Translations under genes and position numbers: made by a program
Origin: Acanthosoma haemorrhoidale
Lineage: Eukaryota; Arthropoda; Insecta; Hemiptera; Acanthosomatidae
Length of the DNA: 64,000 nucleotides
Assembly: GCA_930367205.1 (NCBI GenBank)
Contig: OV884014.1
Coordinates: 73,015,104-73,079,103, forward strand
Direction of reading: 5' to 3'
The notes under the pieces: generated by a model
The model's input: only the letters and a program-made list of their open reading frames with translations
Database searches by the model: none
Told to the model about the DNA's origin: nothing
In this document: positions 25,301 to 38,462 of the stretch, in pieces
Numbering within the stretch: position 1 is the first letter of the stretch
How the letters are laid out: the number at the start of each line of letters is the position of its first letter

Positions 25301-28300
25301 TCCCAACAAATACACCTTCTCAAATCATTGTTTGATTTATTTAAATAAAATGGTTTAATAAAGTGATAAAAAAATTATCTTTTCTTCATAATCTCAATAT
25401 TACCTGATATTACTTGTCCTTTTTCAGCATGAAACATAGGTTTGGAGATATTTTTACAATCTAATGCTCCCTTCAACTGTACTGACTGTGGAGTGAACAT
25501 AGAAATGCTAGCAGTTGGACTTACAGTCACCAACTCCCCATCAGCAAGCTGAATAGACGCTTCGTACTTCCAAACACCTAATTTCTTGTCTGCATGGAGA
25601 ACTCTCACAGGAATCTGTAAAGAACTGCAATCTATTTCTTAGCATTGTATGAAAAGGCATTAATTAACCTTATAATATTTGATTGTGATTGTAAATCTAA
25701 TATTTTTTTAAAAAGATTTTAAGGATTATTTGATAAATGCTGTATTAAGAGAGGCAAATCATCTTGGTAGCAACTCTGTATACTTTCTCATGCAAACTGT
25801 TTTTTTCTTTTCCGAGAAACTTCCAAATTCTACTGTTAAACAGAGGATGATTGTCCCCTTCTGAAAAACCATCATTCACATACAAGCTTCACTAACCCAA
25901 AATTCTGTTCATTTTACAATATGATATCCTGCCCATCTGACCCACATAATTACATACTTAAAATGTTCATCCATACTCCATTCCTGTAGTATCCTTAATC
26001 TTAATTAAGTAGTTAACATTCTACCGTCTCCTCCCAATATTCAAATATAGATTTTTCCAGTTCCTTCTCTTCTTCAAGCACCATATATTATTTGTTTTTA
26101 TTTATTAAATATTATCATATTACTTTACTTCTTACTTACTTCTTTTCCCCCCAATCTGATGTATAAAACACAAAATCATTAAACACAAAGGACTCTCATC
26201 CACACAATACCATGAAATGTAAGTACTAGGAGTCAAGGAAAGTTTGACAGTTTATTGTGAATGGCAAATGTGTATAGCTATTTTCAGTTGGCTCCATAGT
26301 TTTCTGATAATTTTTATTTATTTGTATTCCTTGTTAGAAAATATTAACTACTTTTATTTATTTAAATACTTTTTAGATTGAATATACACATACCTTTTAA
26401 CTATTTTATTTTATAGAATTAACAGTTATTCTAACTACTATATTATAACTTAAGCCAGCATTTTATGAATTATAATAAATAATTCTAATATAAAATAATT
26501 AAAAGCTCAATTACTTCTCTGGATGATATTCTTTGCTCTGGGATTTCGGTCTCATTGTTATTATCAAATCATCAATCTGGTGACTCGATTCGATGCAAAA
26601 AGAATTAGAATGAGTCAGTGCCAACAATTCAACTGTGCCAGATACCCATTGAATTTTAGGTTCTTTATAGCCATGACAACCAATAGGTTCAAAAATATAT
26701 GGTAAAGACCTTGCTACACATATGTGAGTACTCCCAGGGGAAACACTCATTTCATGTCTTTCTTTCTCACGTCCCTCTGGCCAGTAAGCCACCTAAAAAT
26801 TAGATAATAAGTTTATAATTTCATTTATAAAAGAATTACAAATACAAAGTATTCAGCAGATTTAATTAAACCTAATTTCAGAATAATTGAGAGATGTTGA
26901 TGAAATAAATGAAAGCTTCAAGTACTCGTTCAAAGGATAAGCCCATTACTTAAAGATTTATAATTATTATTAATTAACGGCTAAAGAGAAAAATATACTG
27001 GGAGGTCCCCAATATATAGCTGAGGGCTCTACCAATAGCCTTTCTTTCTAAGCTTGTTTAAACTAATTGTATGCCCTACCTTAGTTTGATGAGATGAAAC
27101 TATTGTAACGGTAAAACCAGACTGTGTAAAATTAGGTAATTCAGTGATTTCTTTCATGATTAACAAAGACATGGTCTCTCGGTCCCAGCACCAACCGAGG
27201 CCTGGTTCAATGTACAGGTCGTAGTCACCAGGGATAACATTAGTGAATTCATAAAGCCCTTCTGCAACAAAAATAAGTAAACAAATGCAATATTTTTTTT
27301 GATTGATTGATTCAAGTTATATAATTTTAAAATGTCAATTTACTCTGTGCAGTAACTTGCTTCCCAGGTCCCTTTCCTTTTGGCTTCAAATTGATAGTTA
27401 TTGAAGGGCATGGAGACATACAGACAATTCTCCCCCTTAGAGTTGATCGAAGTTGTGAGAAATCAATATTGTTAAGGCATTTATTAACCACCTCAATTTC
27501 TTTGATAGTTGGGGAAAACCTGTGAATATTAAAATATTGATGATAAAAGTAATAAAAAATACTTTTGTAACAAAGGTTTACATGCTTTAAAATATTTTAA
27601 TCTGTTCATACAATGAACATTAAAGAATACTTACATAAGACCTTCACTTTTCTGTTTAACATCAATTGATGGAATTATGCTATAACGTCCGGGTGTGAGG
27701 TATACACAAAAATGGCCAATTTTATCGGTCATAATTTGTTCTTTCAAGTGGTCGTTAGAGAATATTTTCAATTTATAAGGCCCAGAGCTAGTGGTTGAAT
27801 ACAGTCTTCCACAAACTGTGTAGCTTTTTGGGAACAGATCAGGCAAGCTTGTAGATGTTACTTTAACCTCAACTTCTTCAAAAATTACATTATCTAAAAA
27901 CACCGATTAATTTTATGAAAGATTTTTACAAAAACAAAAACTGTTAAAGTAATTAAGGTAGTCAATTCAATAATAAAAATTGTTATGAATTATAATCATT
28001 ATATTATTATTATAAAAATTACCAGCAGTTGCCTTGATTTTATAGCTTCCAGCTCGCATGTTCTCCAGATTGTATGTTCCATCTTCACTAGTGATAGCAA
28101 CTTCTTTTCCATTCAACAATACTTTAGCCCCAATCATGGGCAATCCATTGGAAGACCAAAGCACTCTACCACTTACAGTAAAGCCTTTAACCTAATAAAA
28201 AAAATTCAGTACTATTAGCACTTTATGGTAATCAACTAACAATTACGATCATATTTAGTATTAGCTTACTTGAAATGAGCTTGGAAGAGTAAGACTACCA

Positions 28301-30152
28301 TGGGTGACAGTAAATAGAAGTTTTTTAGGATGTACATCAAACTTAGTACTCTTTGATCCTTTATAATGGGGGACTATAACATAATCACCTGGAGGGAGTA
28401 TAGGGAACATAAAAACACCTTTTGCATCAGAGGAAACATGACAAACAGGTGATAGCCCTTCAAGGCCTAATCCATCTCGAGAAAAGCCTGTAAGAGGGCT
28501 ATCATCGCAACCTGTGGCACTTATCTGCGAAAAATAGAAGAACTCACAAATATCTTCATAGCTACTGATAATGTCACATTGAAAAAAACAGAACTAACAC
28601 TCACTTTGGCTTTGGAAAATAAGAAAAAACTAACACCAGTTATTGGCTGGTTATCACTAGTAACAGATCCTTTAACATCATATCCAAGAACAGCCAATGC
28701 TCCATCAATGACTTTACCATTATTTTGTGAAAGTTTGACAACAGCTTGAGTTTTATCTAATTTCCAACTATAAGTTTAAAACATAAATATTTATAAGCGC
28801 TTGCCATTAAAATGTAATTAGTAATACATCAGTATGAATAACTCTTACCTATTATGAGATATTTTAATATTATAATCTCCTGGTAAAACAGGAGTGAACA
28901 TGAAATCGCCATTATTCAAAGTTAGAGTATGTGAAACAGGGACTTCAGAATTGAACGGATAGAGACCAACAGTAACACCCTTAGGGCCAACACTAAAGCC
29001 TGAGCTCACAACCTGAAAACAATTTTTTTTTTCATTACACATTAAGCAATGCTAAATCGATAGTAATAATGGTTTTTTCAAAAGTGTGTCCATCTGTTTT
29101 GGGTCTGGAGACCTAACATTATACATGGAGGTTCCATTTGATGTTGCAACATCATTAAAAATACTTCCATCTTATTAAACATGATTGCGTGTCATGAATT
29201 GGTAGCAAAAATAATATATTTTTAGAGTACCAATTAATTTATTAGTCGTAAAACATAATATTTTTCTATATTTTGAGGGCACCAAATTAAGTTAAATCAG
29301 GATGTCGATTGATAAAACAATCTGTAATTTTTGATCTATAATTCCAAAAGAACATTTTAACTGCCATTATCATCTTATTTGCACAGATCTCATATTTGAA
29401 TCCCAGCTGTGTGATTATTATATTCCTTTCACCAATAATTATATAACAATAGTTATGAAGATAGAAAGACATTTATATTAAATTACTTATTTAGCAATTT
29501 TCTTCACTGGTCAAATACACTACCTGAAAGATGATTCATATAAAAATGTTCCACGCTTACCCTTCCAATAATAGCAAATCCTTTGAATTCAAAATTAATA
29601 TCATTTCCTTTACTACAGGAATCAGTTACTCCATCTATAGCAAGATAAACTTCAGATGGTTCAAAGCTCCAGCCATCTGGTGGAACAACCTATGTCAAAA
29701 ATATAACATTTAACCACAATAGCAAATGAAGTTACTCCCATATATACCCATATACCCCGACACAACACTTACCTTCAATATATATTCTCCTTTATCATAA
29801 AGCGGTAAGAAGTAATAACCATTATTCGGAGCACATTCTGTATGGTCCTTCAGACTGCCTTGTTTTGTAAACCTAAAATGTATTTCTTGTGAGGATCATG
29901 AATTGTAAAAAATAATCTCAGGTGCAATATCAGGTACATGGATACCAGCAGATTTAGTGCATTATTATAATATAAATATTAATTAATTCAATATTAGCCT
30001 TGAAAAGTGAATTGATCTTACAATTTGACTTCTACTTGAGAGTAGTTTATCGCTATATCACTTTTTACAAATCCATTACAGCCCAAGACATCGTCAGCTA
30101 TAATTCCGGTATATATCTGAGTAAATATTAAAATAAATAAACGAAACTTCAT
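19391..30152 (-). CDS. NOMO: BOS complex subunit NOMO (nodal modulator), complete, 18 exons
   Basis: ER membrane protein; in vertebrates NOMO joins nicalin (NCLN) and TMEM147 in the BOS complex of the multipass translocon. Exons in transcript order: 30152-30022, 29872-29773, 29689-29561, 29012-28849, 28767-28605, 28524-28270, 28191-28023, 27893-27635, 27519-27344, 27261-27080, 26792-26515, 25624-25404, 23496-23352, 23219-23096, 22219-22026, 21607-21439, 20556-20473, 19984-19391. All have GT-AG borders and keep one frame: 3537 nt, 1178 aa, against about 1222 in human. A signal peptide (residues 1-19) precedes DDVLGCNGFVKSD, a hallmark NOMO start; YFLPLYDKGEYILK and PPDGWSFEPSEV follow. The lumenal part is a chain of Ig-like or carboxypeptidase-regulatory-type beta-sandwich repeats (G-x-Y/F-x-F turns, PGDY motifs). 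A single transmembrane helix lies at about 1116-1131, followed by a Lys-rich cytosolic tail. For exon 12 an acceptor nearer the coding frame would give a stop, so the one 16 nt upstream was chosen. Confidence 0.93.
22600..23040. other. NOMO intron with short GC-rich insertion
   Basis: Within the intron 22220-23095, about 22801-22900 is unusually GC-rich. It holds two GCGGGCAA copies and an imperfect inverted pair (CACATGC / GGCATGTG). Probably a short repeat remnant; the family was not recognised. Confidence 0.3.
24520..25030 (+). mobile_element. Possible LTR-retrotransposon remnant in a NOMO intron
   Basis: The intron 23497-25403 is the longest of the gene apart from small spacers, and holds GC-rich sequence unlike its flanks. 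It includes a partial 29-bp tandem duplication (CCGCCCTGCGGYTGACTATC, twice, 24713-24770). At 25003-25025 the order CCGGCACA then ATTTTCTGGCGTTTGGGGAC resembles an LTR end followed by a TGGCG-type primer-binding site as in Ty3/gypsy elements. No coding domains or second LTR were seen, so a solo LTR or truncated copy is the most that can be proposed. Confidence 0.3.
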
Positions 30153-32093
30153 GATGTTTTCTCTATTTACTTAGTAGGCATTTTATCTGTGTGCGGTTAG
30201 CTGTAGGGAAGGTTAAGAAGGTTCTGATCATGGGGCCATTATGACAGGGAAAATGTTGGTAGTCATGGTGCACGAAAACTCATAACACATGCACAATGTG
30301 AATGTTTCATGCATTAATGTGTATATTGTTCAGTGGGTGGATTCTAGTTGTTCCATCATATTTCAAATGGCCTAATACTTAAATTTAAAAGAACGATTGT
30401 ATAGAATTAAAATATAAGCTTTTTTCCATAAATATATTAATTTTCACAGATAAGACCAGTGAATACCCACTCCTTTGTAAGGTTTCCTTGGTATTTATTA
30501 TTATGGTGCCTATTTTAAAACATTCACTAACATCGTGTTCTCAACTTTAACTCTGCCTGTGTTTTTTTTAGAAGCATGATATTTTGTATGGTTTGCTCCT
30601 TTCATTCTCCAATGATGCTAAAAATAAAAAGGAATCCTATAAAAATAGTAAAGGGTCACAAATAAACAATTACTAGTAATTCAAACTAAACATTTTTTGG
30701 TTCTCCTTATAATATTTTTCGGTTTTAAACAATCAACACCAAACAATCTTCCTTGTAAAATGACCTAATACAGATATATTACATCAAACTCTCTTTTATC
30801 TCGACCATAGGTGTTTTATGTAAGTATTTCTTTTATTCAATCTATCAATATGATTTTAAATTTTCATGATTATTGTCCACTAAGGTCTTAATATAAAATA
30901 CGTATTGTTGATCAGGACGTCAAAATCTTTAATTTGATACCGTACACAAAATTATTAAAAAAATCAAGTAAAGGGTTTGTTACGGCTGTGAAAAACGATT
31001 TTTATGATAGTTTTAATGGATATATAATTATAGTCCAAAAAGGTCCCAACAAACAATTTATATTATTAACCAACCCGATGGCAGAACACTATCTGTTACC
31101 AAGTAATTAGTTAATTAATTATTTTTTGTTTAATGTTATTGCTTTTATTATTACTTCGTTAATCAAATTATTAACACCAATGAAGCGTTAAGTATAATTC
31201 CTTAACAGAATTTTAATGATTTTGCGTTCTTTAAGTGTAAACAAGCTCCAACATATATTAAATATTATTAATGAGGAAATAAAGATTCTTACAGGGGGGC
31301 ATGGGTTTATTTTTAGCAAATGGAATGGAACTACCATGCGAAATAATACTAACCATGCCTCTATGTACCAAAAAACGGGTTGAGTTGTAAGTTATGAATA
31401 CAACTTTAATGAATTTTGATGACTTTATGTGTATGTAGACAACGGTCTCAGGATATTTTATGTATTATCAATTAGGTGCTACAGTTACCGCAGACTTCAA
31501 GCCTTCAGGATGACGGCCTAGTCCACCGAAAACGTTCGGGTATAAATTAATAAAACTCTGGAGAGGCAGAAGTTGTTCATATTTTTTCTTTGCCTTAAAA
31601 TTACATATTATAACTAAGGGTTTCTGATTAAAAAAAAAAAAACCTAACAACACCCGAAAAAAATAGTCTGTGCTTAGCCTTGCATGGTGCACTATTAAAG
31701 AAAAAGGCGAAACGGAACGTCAACATGCGTATTGCAGCATGGTGCACTGAACTAGAGAAAACGAGGCTTGGTTCACATGCTTGGCAATGTTATACTAATA
31801 ATCCTGTGATACAAAGAGTCACATGTACTACCAAAAGGTACATCACGAAAACAAACATTTATCATTTAATACTCTCAATTAATTTTAGCCGAGTTAGGTT
31901 TTGATTTATCCTGATGTCTATTCGGATTTAATAATTATGTTATTCACAAACCATCTGCTGATAAGATAACAGCTGTGTTCAATCTGTCACTAATGGGGTT
32001 TATTTTAATTTGTTTAATAAAATTATAAGATTTCTATTTTACTATGGTTAAGTTTTTCCAGGATTCGTTATTTGTCACATAATATTCAAGACG
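30153..32093. promoter_or_regulatory. Divergent intergenic region between NOMO and SNX17
   Basis: The 1.94 kb between the two start codons must contain both 5' UTRs and promoters. No clear TATA box or CpG-rich block was seen. A polypyrimidine-AG (TTTTTCCAG) ends at 32061, only 33 bp before the SNX17 ATG, so SNX17 may have an upstream non-coding exon. A 12-bp direct repeat GCATGGTGCACT occurs at about 31682 and 31738. Small open frames here show no motif. Confidence 0.45.
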
Positions 32094-35000
32094 ATGCACT
32101 TTTCTATTCCTGATACTCAAGAGTGTACTGAAGATAGTGGAACTGCATATACTGTAAGTAATAACATAACTTCAATCTATTTGGCAAAAAAAACACAGTA
32201 TATTTGTTTAAACATATATCAAAGGATTTAAAAATTATTCAAAGGATTTTTGTTGTATCAAGGGCTATAATATACATATAAATGGCGAATATCATTGCAC
32301 AGTGAGGTATAAACAACTCTACAATTTACACGAGCAATTGAAAAAATATCATGATTCAGATGATTTTCCTACATTTCCGCCAAAGAAGTTTTGGCCACTC
32401 ACTGCGGGACAAATTGAAGAACGAAGATACCTCTTAGAGAAATACATTCAAGCAGGTATTTTTATTGTGCAACTTTCTCTTTAAATGTGTATCAGTTTTT
32501 TGTACCTTATATGAATGTATCGATGGCTATGCTCTGTTATCTGGGATTTAGCTGTTTCTAATGTCTTACATTTATTGTAATTCTGTTGCAACTTGTTAAT
32601 TCTCAGTTTTATATTCTGTCAAAATATGAATTTTTATGTAGAATATTTTAACTGTTGGTAACTGCCAACAATAGTAATTAATGTTATAGTTAGAATTTCT
32701 TATAATTAAAGCCATTTTTTTAGTTGGACAGTACCCTCAAATTTTAAATGCCGAATTATTCAATGCCTTCCTTCTTACCGCTCAGCAAGAGTCCACTGGA
32801 ACATCTGCCCACGAAGTTGTCCTGAACGTGTTCCTTATGAATGGATACAGAGTTGAGGTGAACGCTGGCTCAAATGAAAGAACTTATTCTGTCTTAGAGG
32901 TGCATGTTATAGGTATAATTTGAAAATTTATTTATATATTTTAACTACCAAACAATTCATGTATGTATCATTGTTTCAGAAAGTATGTAGTCAAATAAAT
33001 TTACCAAGTATGTATGTTTATTATTTTTCATTGTTCTTGATTCAAAAGGAAGAAAATGGTGACCTAGTTGGTGAGTACATTTTTTATTATTATTATTTTT
33101 TTTTTTTTTTTTATTAATTGTTATTTATGGGTATATTCCTGATTATAGTTATTCGTAAACTTCAAGACTTTGAATCCCCATACATATCTCACAAAAATAT
33201 TGAAGGCAATCATAGAATAATGTTAAGGAGAAGGTAAGACTTCAATGGTTTACATAACATAGGGGAACCCTCAGTCATGCATGTTGCTAAGGGTTCATTA
33301 TATAATTTCTTTCTAAATTGATCTAATTTAAATCTATATAAGGTTTCTCATGAAATGTTTCATTGATATTTATAGCTACTGGGACATTGAATATGATTTA
33401 GAATTAATGCTAGATACATCAGCACTTAATTTGGTCTATGTACAAACTGTATCTGATATTGAAAGAGGCTGGATTTTATGTGACAGGGGTGTTAGAGAAC
33501 AGTTGGCCACATTGCAAGCAAGAGGTGCAAAGAAAGAGGTATTTTTTTAGTTTAATATGCTGTTGTAATTGGGTTGAGTGCCATAGTAGACACCTGTTAC
33601 TATATTAGAAGATATTGGTGTGACACTATTGGCAAACACATATTATTATATGGTCACGCCTGATGCTCGAACCAATTTTTTACCACTGTTCATTCTAACC
33701 GTAGTAATAAATGAGTTTTTTTTCATCATTTCTTGTGTCTAATATTGGTCAGTTATTAGTTTCTTTCACTCTAAACAGTAAAACTTGATCAAATTATCTC
33801 ATAAAATTACCTCCTTTTTTAAAAAAATTATTTTCTATTTTGCACGTCTTATGTAATATTTAATTATTAGGAAAAGTATTTTTTGTTAACATATTTATTC
33901 CACAGATGTCTAAATTCCATTTTACTTTTATAAATATTAAAATTAATTTATATATTTTAGTATCTGGAATTGGCAAGGACTCTTAAATATTATGGTTACA
34001 TTCAATTTAAACCATGTGTGTGTGACTACCCAGTTCCTGGTTCTAAAGTTATTATAAGCGCTGGAGACAAGGAACTAAACCTTCGAGTGGAGATCCCAGG
34101 CGGGGAAATTAAAGAAGGTTCTTTTAAAGTTACTAGAATGCGATGTTGGAGGATAACTACTCATAATGTAATCAATTTTATATTTTATTATTTATGTGTT
34201 TTATTTTTTATTTGCTTGTGTTTCCTAGTTCATTGATACTATATAATATGTGCTGTACAACGACATACTTGTTATATAGGGTAGAAGTTTTTGAGCGTAG
34301 TTTTCTCTAGCCAAACATCAAATGATTTTTAAAATGCCACCAAGCAGACATTAGTTGTAAATAACCAGATAAGCTTCATGCTCATGTAAGTAGATTTGGT
34401 CAGCCTAGGTTCGGTATATAACAACATATACTTTTGTCCTAATTCTTTAAACCTGGCGCCTCCCTGCACTTAACGGCCATTTTTCATATAATGTTTCTAT
34501 GTTGTACAACAGCTGTCTTAAAAAATTGTTTAATCTGTCAACACCTTCAAATATACCTAAAATTTCTACTATAAATAAAATATAGTGATTTGTTATTGGT
34601 TAAAATATAATTATGGGAACTATAGAAAACAATTAAATATGTAAACAATCAAGGCTCATTTTTAAAAATTTTTGATATATTAAGTCCCTACTCGGAAACT
34701 AGTTAAGATTTAAGGGACTGATTCTTGACATCGAAGTCGGTTCAGCAATAAGAAATTTAAAAAAAATTAAGTTTTAAGTCAAGAGCCCACAATAGAAATT
34801 TGAGATTAAATGTCTTTCTTGCCTATTTCAATATGTTTTTTATTATATTAAGGATTTGGTCATTTAAAATTATTTTTATTTGTTAAAAAGGCAAATTTCA
34901 GAAACTGGAATGGTTTAACAATTAAAATAAAGTATTTTTTATTAAATTAGCCCGAATTGTCACTTCAAAAGAATTTATTAAGATTTTAAGAAACTGATAC

Positions 35001-38000
35001 GGAGACTCCTCAACTTTGACATATGTTGTTCCTGTTCCTGTGCTTTCTACCTCCTCAATTATTTTCTATATATTTAAAAATAATCCATGTTCATAATCGA
35101 TGTACACAAATTGTGGTCAGTAAAAGTAAAAAAAAAAAATTAATAAAAAACTAGCAAGCCTACTAATCCTTGGAATAACTACTTATGATTAATTAAAAAT
35201 ACCAAAACATTCTGTTTATTATATCCAATAATCAAAATAATTAATTGTATTATTTTTTGTCAATATTTTAGAAAGACTTAAACTTTACTTAACTTAAAGT
35301 TTTCATTTTATGGTTCTAATGACAAAAATGTAATAAATTAATCTTTGATAATTGTAAAGTATAATAACATTTTCAACTATTTAACTATTGTGATAAATTA
35401 ATTTTTCAGGATATCATTGACAATGGTGAAGAGACTGTTCTGCGAAAGGATCCCGAAATGGATCTATCTTTTGAGTATTTAATGGCAAAAGAAAAATTAC
35501 AATGGGTAACCATCACTAGTGAGCAGGCTATTTTAATGTCAGTATGTCTCCAGTCCATTGTTGATGAATTAATGCTTAAAAAAACTGGAGCCAGGATGAG
35601 GGAGGTGAGGGTTGTGATATGAGCATTGCTATCATAAGTCATTTTTAATTGACAGCATCAGCAATAATGTTATCTCGCTTTTTTTTTTTCTTTTGTGAAG
35701 CCATTCCTTTATTATTTATCAACGAATATTTATACATTTTTTAATTTAATAATGAAGATAATTAACTGTAATAATGCACGCTACTAAAATTTTTTGTGAT
35801 CTTGAATGGTTTTTACGGTATTATATATATCAAATATTTAAGTGCTATGCCTCTATTAAAGATAACATATATAAACTTAATAGTAATAATTACAGGTTTT
35901 AGTCTTTAATTCCCAAAGAAAAAATATAGTGATAAGGCTATGGATTCACACTTGGGGCCCGATGATCTCTGGCCAGATACCCTTCCAACTAAGGTCTCGT
36001 GTTTGAATCCGTTAATTATTTTTTCTATGGGTAATAATTATAAGATCTGACTGATTACAGGCCAAAACTAATTATTATAAATATGTAGTCAGGCTATGTT
36101 ATATACTTGATTCAAATAATGCTGTAAAAAGCCAAAAATTCTCACTAACTTTAAATAGACTACATTTAACTAAATATGGTCTCCCTGGGAATTTTTCAGG
36201 GGTTGTATGAGGTTTGCCATAGAAGTTAGATATTCACTAAGCTAACTGTTTGCTGGGTCGCTCAATTACAGCTTTGGCTGTTAGTAATTTACCATTCTCT
36301 ATGAAATGAGTCATAGAATATCTACTTTTAACAAGATTTGATATTCTGTCTTCATTCCATTTCATTTGTTTGAAATATCAAAAAAATATTATTCAAATTT
36401 ATTAATTATGCATTGAGACTTCAAGTGTAAGATGGACAGAAGGGAAAATTACATAATTTAAGAAATATGTAATGTAATTTTATTAATAAATCTTTTTGAG
36501 ACCTTGATGACCAAATATGATGGCAAAACGTTGGCACACGTGATACTATAAAATATAAGATTAATTTGAAGGCTAATTGACCATAACTTTTTTTCCTTCT
36601 ACCCCAAAAAAATTATTTCAAAGATTTATAAAAAAAAATTATTTGTAACACAAAGTTATGGTAATATCAGAAAGTTACTCTTGTCACAATTAGTGTGTAA
36701 ATTGCATTGACAAATAGTCAGAATAATATGATAAATATTTGTCATCTATTAACATACAGTCTAACTAAACTTTTCCACTATTAACTTCATAGAAAAATCC
36801 CAGCTCCATTACAATAAGCCACAAGTGCAACTATGAATAAACAGTTTTTTTTTATGATTATTTCCAAAAGATAACTTTAATTTTTTTTCATTTATGATCC
36901 TATAGCCTCAAGATTACAGAGGAGGAACATTCAGCTACATGAAACGAGATGGTAGCAGTCTGGTAATAACTGTTAGCCAGTCCAGTTCAACTGATACTCT
37001 TTCAAGTACTTCGGTAAGTTCTCCATATAATCATAACCAAACTGACCCGCAAAAAAAGTAATGCTCTTAGAAAAATTCAAATATTTGCTTCCTAATAGAA
37101 TTATTTCGGCTTTCAGTTATTTTTTAATTAATACTAATCATTTTCAGTGATAAGGGGCTATAAATATGAAGAACAAAAATAAAAATATTGTAAGGTTATT
37201 TTCAAGGTCACATATTGTTGGAGAATTGTTTTGGAACCTGAAATAGGAATTTTAATAGAGTTATGTGGTTGCCATCAAAGAAATTCGACCCCACCCAAAC
37301 TCTCTTAGTGACATTACACTCAGTGTAGTGCTCCCCACGCCTTCTGTATATTCTTATCCATTCATGTGGTGTATAAAGAGAGATGTGTGACTCATCTGAA
37401 AACAGCACATTGATCCATTTGTTTCCCCAAGCAAATTCAAAATGAAAACGATATTCTCTGCTCATCAATATGATCAGTACTGATAACGATCAATGCTGGT
37501 CTCTGAGGGTTTAAATTCACTTCAGGAACTCTCCAAATCAGTCATCTCTTGGCTCCGTTACACACTGCCAACCTGAACAGGGTCTGCGGGTGCACAAACC
37601 TGTCTCACGGTAATATGTAATTGCTCTCTGAACAGTATTTTCAGGTAAACCCAATTAGTGGCTTTGACTATCTTCCAATAAAGCAATATCGCAGGCTACT
37701 TGCTCGACCATCAAAACCGTTTTTTTAATTAAAATAACCTTTTGCTTAATTTTTAGAGATCAGTTTCCCAAGAAATAAAAATAAAATATCTATAATTTCA
37801 CTTAAATCAATTTTTTGAATATTTATGGGGTTTTCCTTCATATTTATATCCCTTTATCACTGGAAACTTTAATATTAATTAAAAAAGAATTTAAAGCCGA
37901 AATAATTCTTTTAGGAAGCAAATATTTGAATTTTTCTAAGTGCGCCACGTTTTTTGTGGGGCCGTGTATTTAATTACATTTTTAAGGTTTAGTAGTTATT

Positions 38001-38462
38001 TTTGAAAACAGAAACCCTCATGTTTTCATCCCTATTTTTTGTCCTGTAGTTTTCACTTAATTGTCTTATGTTATGTAAATATTTTAAACTCCTTAAATCA
38101 TGGTTTAAAGTTATTAATTAACTAATTTAAACCTGAATTAAAGAGAAGTGTACTCTAATACTTATTTTTAGCTATATAATGACCAAAGATGAAATAATTA
38201 CAAATTTTTAAGGGAAGCGGAGGAAAACATAAGGAACAGTGTAACATTGACACTGACATAATAATAATATTCATTTAATCTATCTAATTGTTATTTTTAA
38301 CGTTTCCAGAATGGGACAGGCAGATCGCCAATAAGAAGTGAACCTATCATTTCAATGAGAAGACTGTCAGAGAAACTTATTGGCCTTACTCCCAAGTCCA
38401 GTAAGAGCCAACCTTTGGTTGGAAACGATGCGTTTGAAGGAATAGGAGATGATGATTTATAG
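32094..38462 (+). CDS. SNX17: Sorting nexin 17, complete, 10 exons
   Basis: Endosomal cargo adaptor: in animals the PX domain binds PI3P, the FERM-like domain binds NPxY/NxxY tails (integrins, LRP family), and the C-terminus engages Retriever/Commander for recycling. Exons: 32094-32153, 32263-32455, 32724-32899, 32980-33070, 33149-33233, 33376-33538, 33961-34167, 35410-35604, 36906-37013, 38310-38462. They total 1431 nt, 476 aa (human 470), in frame throughout. Residues 1-110 form the PX domain (start MHFSIPDTQE, then YNIHINGEYHC and FPPKKFWPLT). The FERM-like part contains YFSLFLIQKEENG, VQTVSDIERGWIL, LKYYGYIQF and the signature SFKVTRMRCWRIT, then WVTITSEQAILMSVCLQS. The C-terminus GNDAFEGIGDDDL closely matches the vertebrate end, whose last Leu contacts Retriever. 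Exon 3 uses the donor GAG|GTGCAT, required by frame. The last intron holds a Tc1-like insertion and the eighth a SINE. Confidence 0.96.
34168..35409 (+). other. SNX17 intron 7
   Basis: A 1.24-kb AT-rich intron with GT-AG borders. Nothing recognisable inside. Confidence 0.8.
35931..36050 (+). repeat. tRNA-derived SINE copy in SNX17 intron 8
   Basis: It contains a well-preserved B box (GTCTCGTGTTTGAATCC, about 35994-36010) preceded by tRNA-like sequence starting near GATAAGGCTATGG. It is followed by TTAATTATTTTTTCT and GGGTAATAATT, which resembles the tail shared by the other copies. Same orientation as the host gene. Confidence 0.6.
37036..37967 (-). mobile_element. Degenerate Tc1-like transposon in the last SNX17 intron
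   Basis: Inverted repeats of about 75 bp: the left arm (about 37041-37116) and the right arm (about 37896-37967) match through CTTAGAAAAATTC, AAATATTTGCTTCC and GAATTATTTCGGCTTT. Right of the element is TA (37968-37969); the left end is more diverged and its exact border is uncertain. A minus-strand transposase fragment is inside. Total about 0.93 kb, shorter than an intact Tc1 element, so it is likely deleted. Confidence 0.82.
37208..37468 (-). pseudogene. Tc1-type transposase fragment
   Basis: The 86-codon frame contains WINVLFSDESHISLY, the first catalytic Asp region of Tc1-type DDE transposases, then WIRIYRRRGEHYTE, matching the usual WR-x-GE-x-Y continuation, and VWVGSNFFDGN. The N-terminal DNA-binding domain and the later catalytic residues are absent or broken. 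Not functional. Confidence 0.8.
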
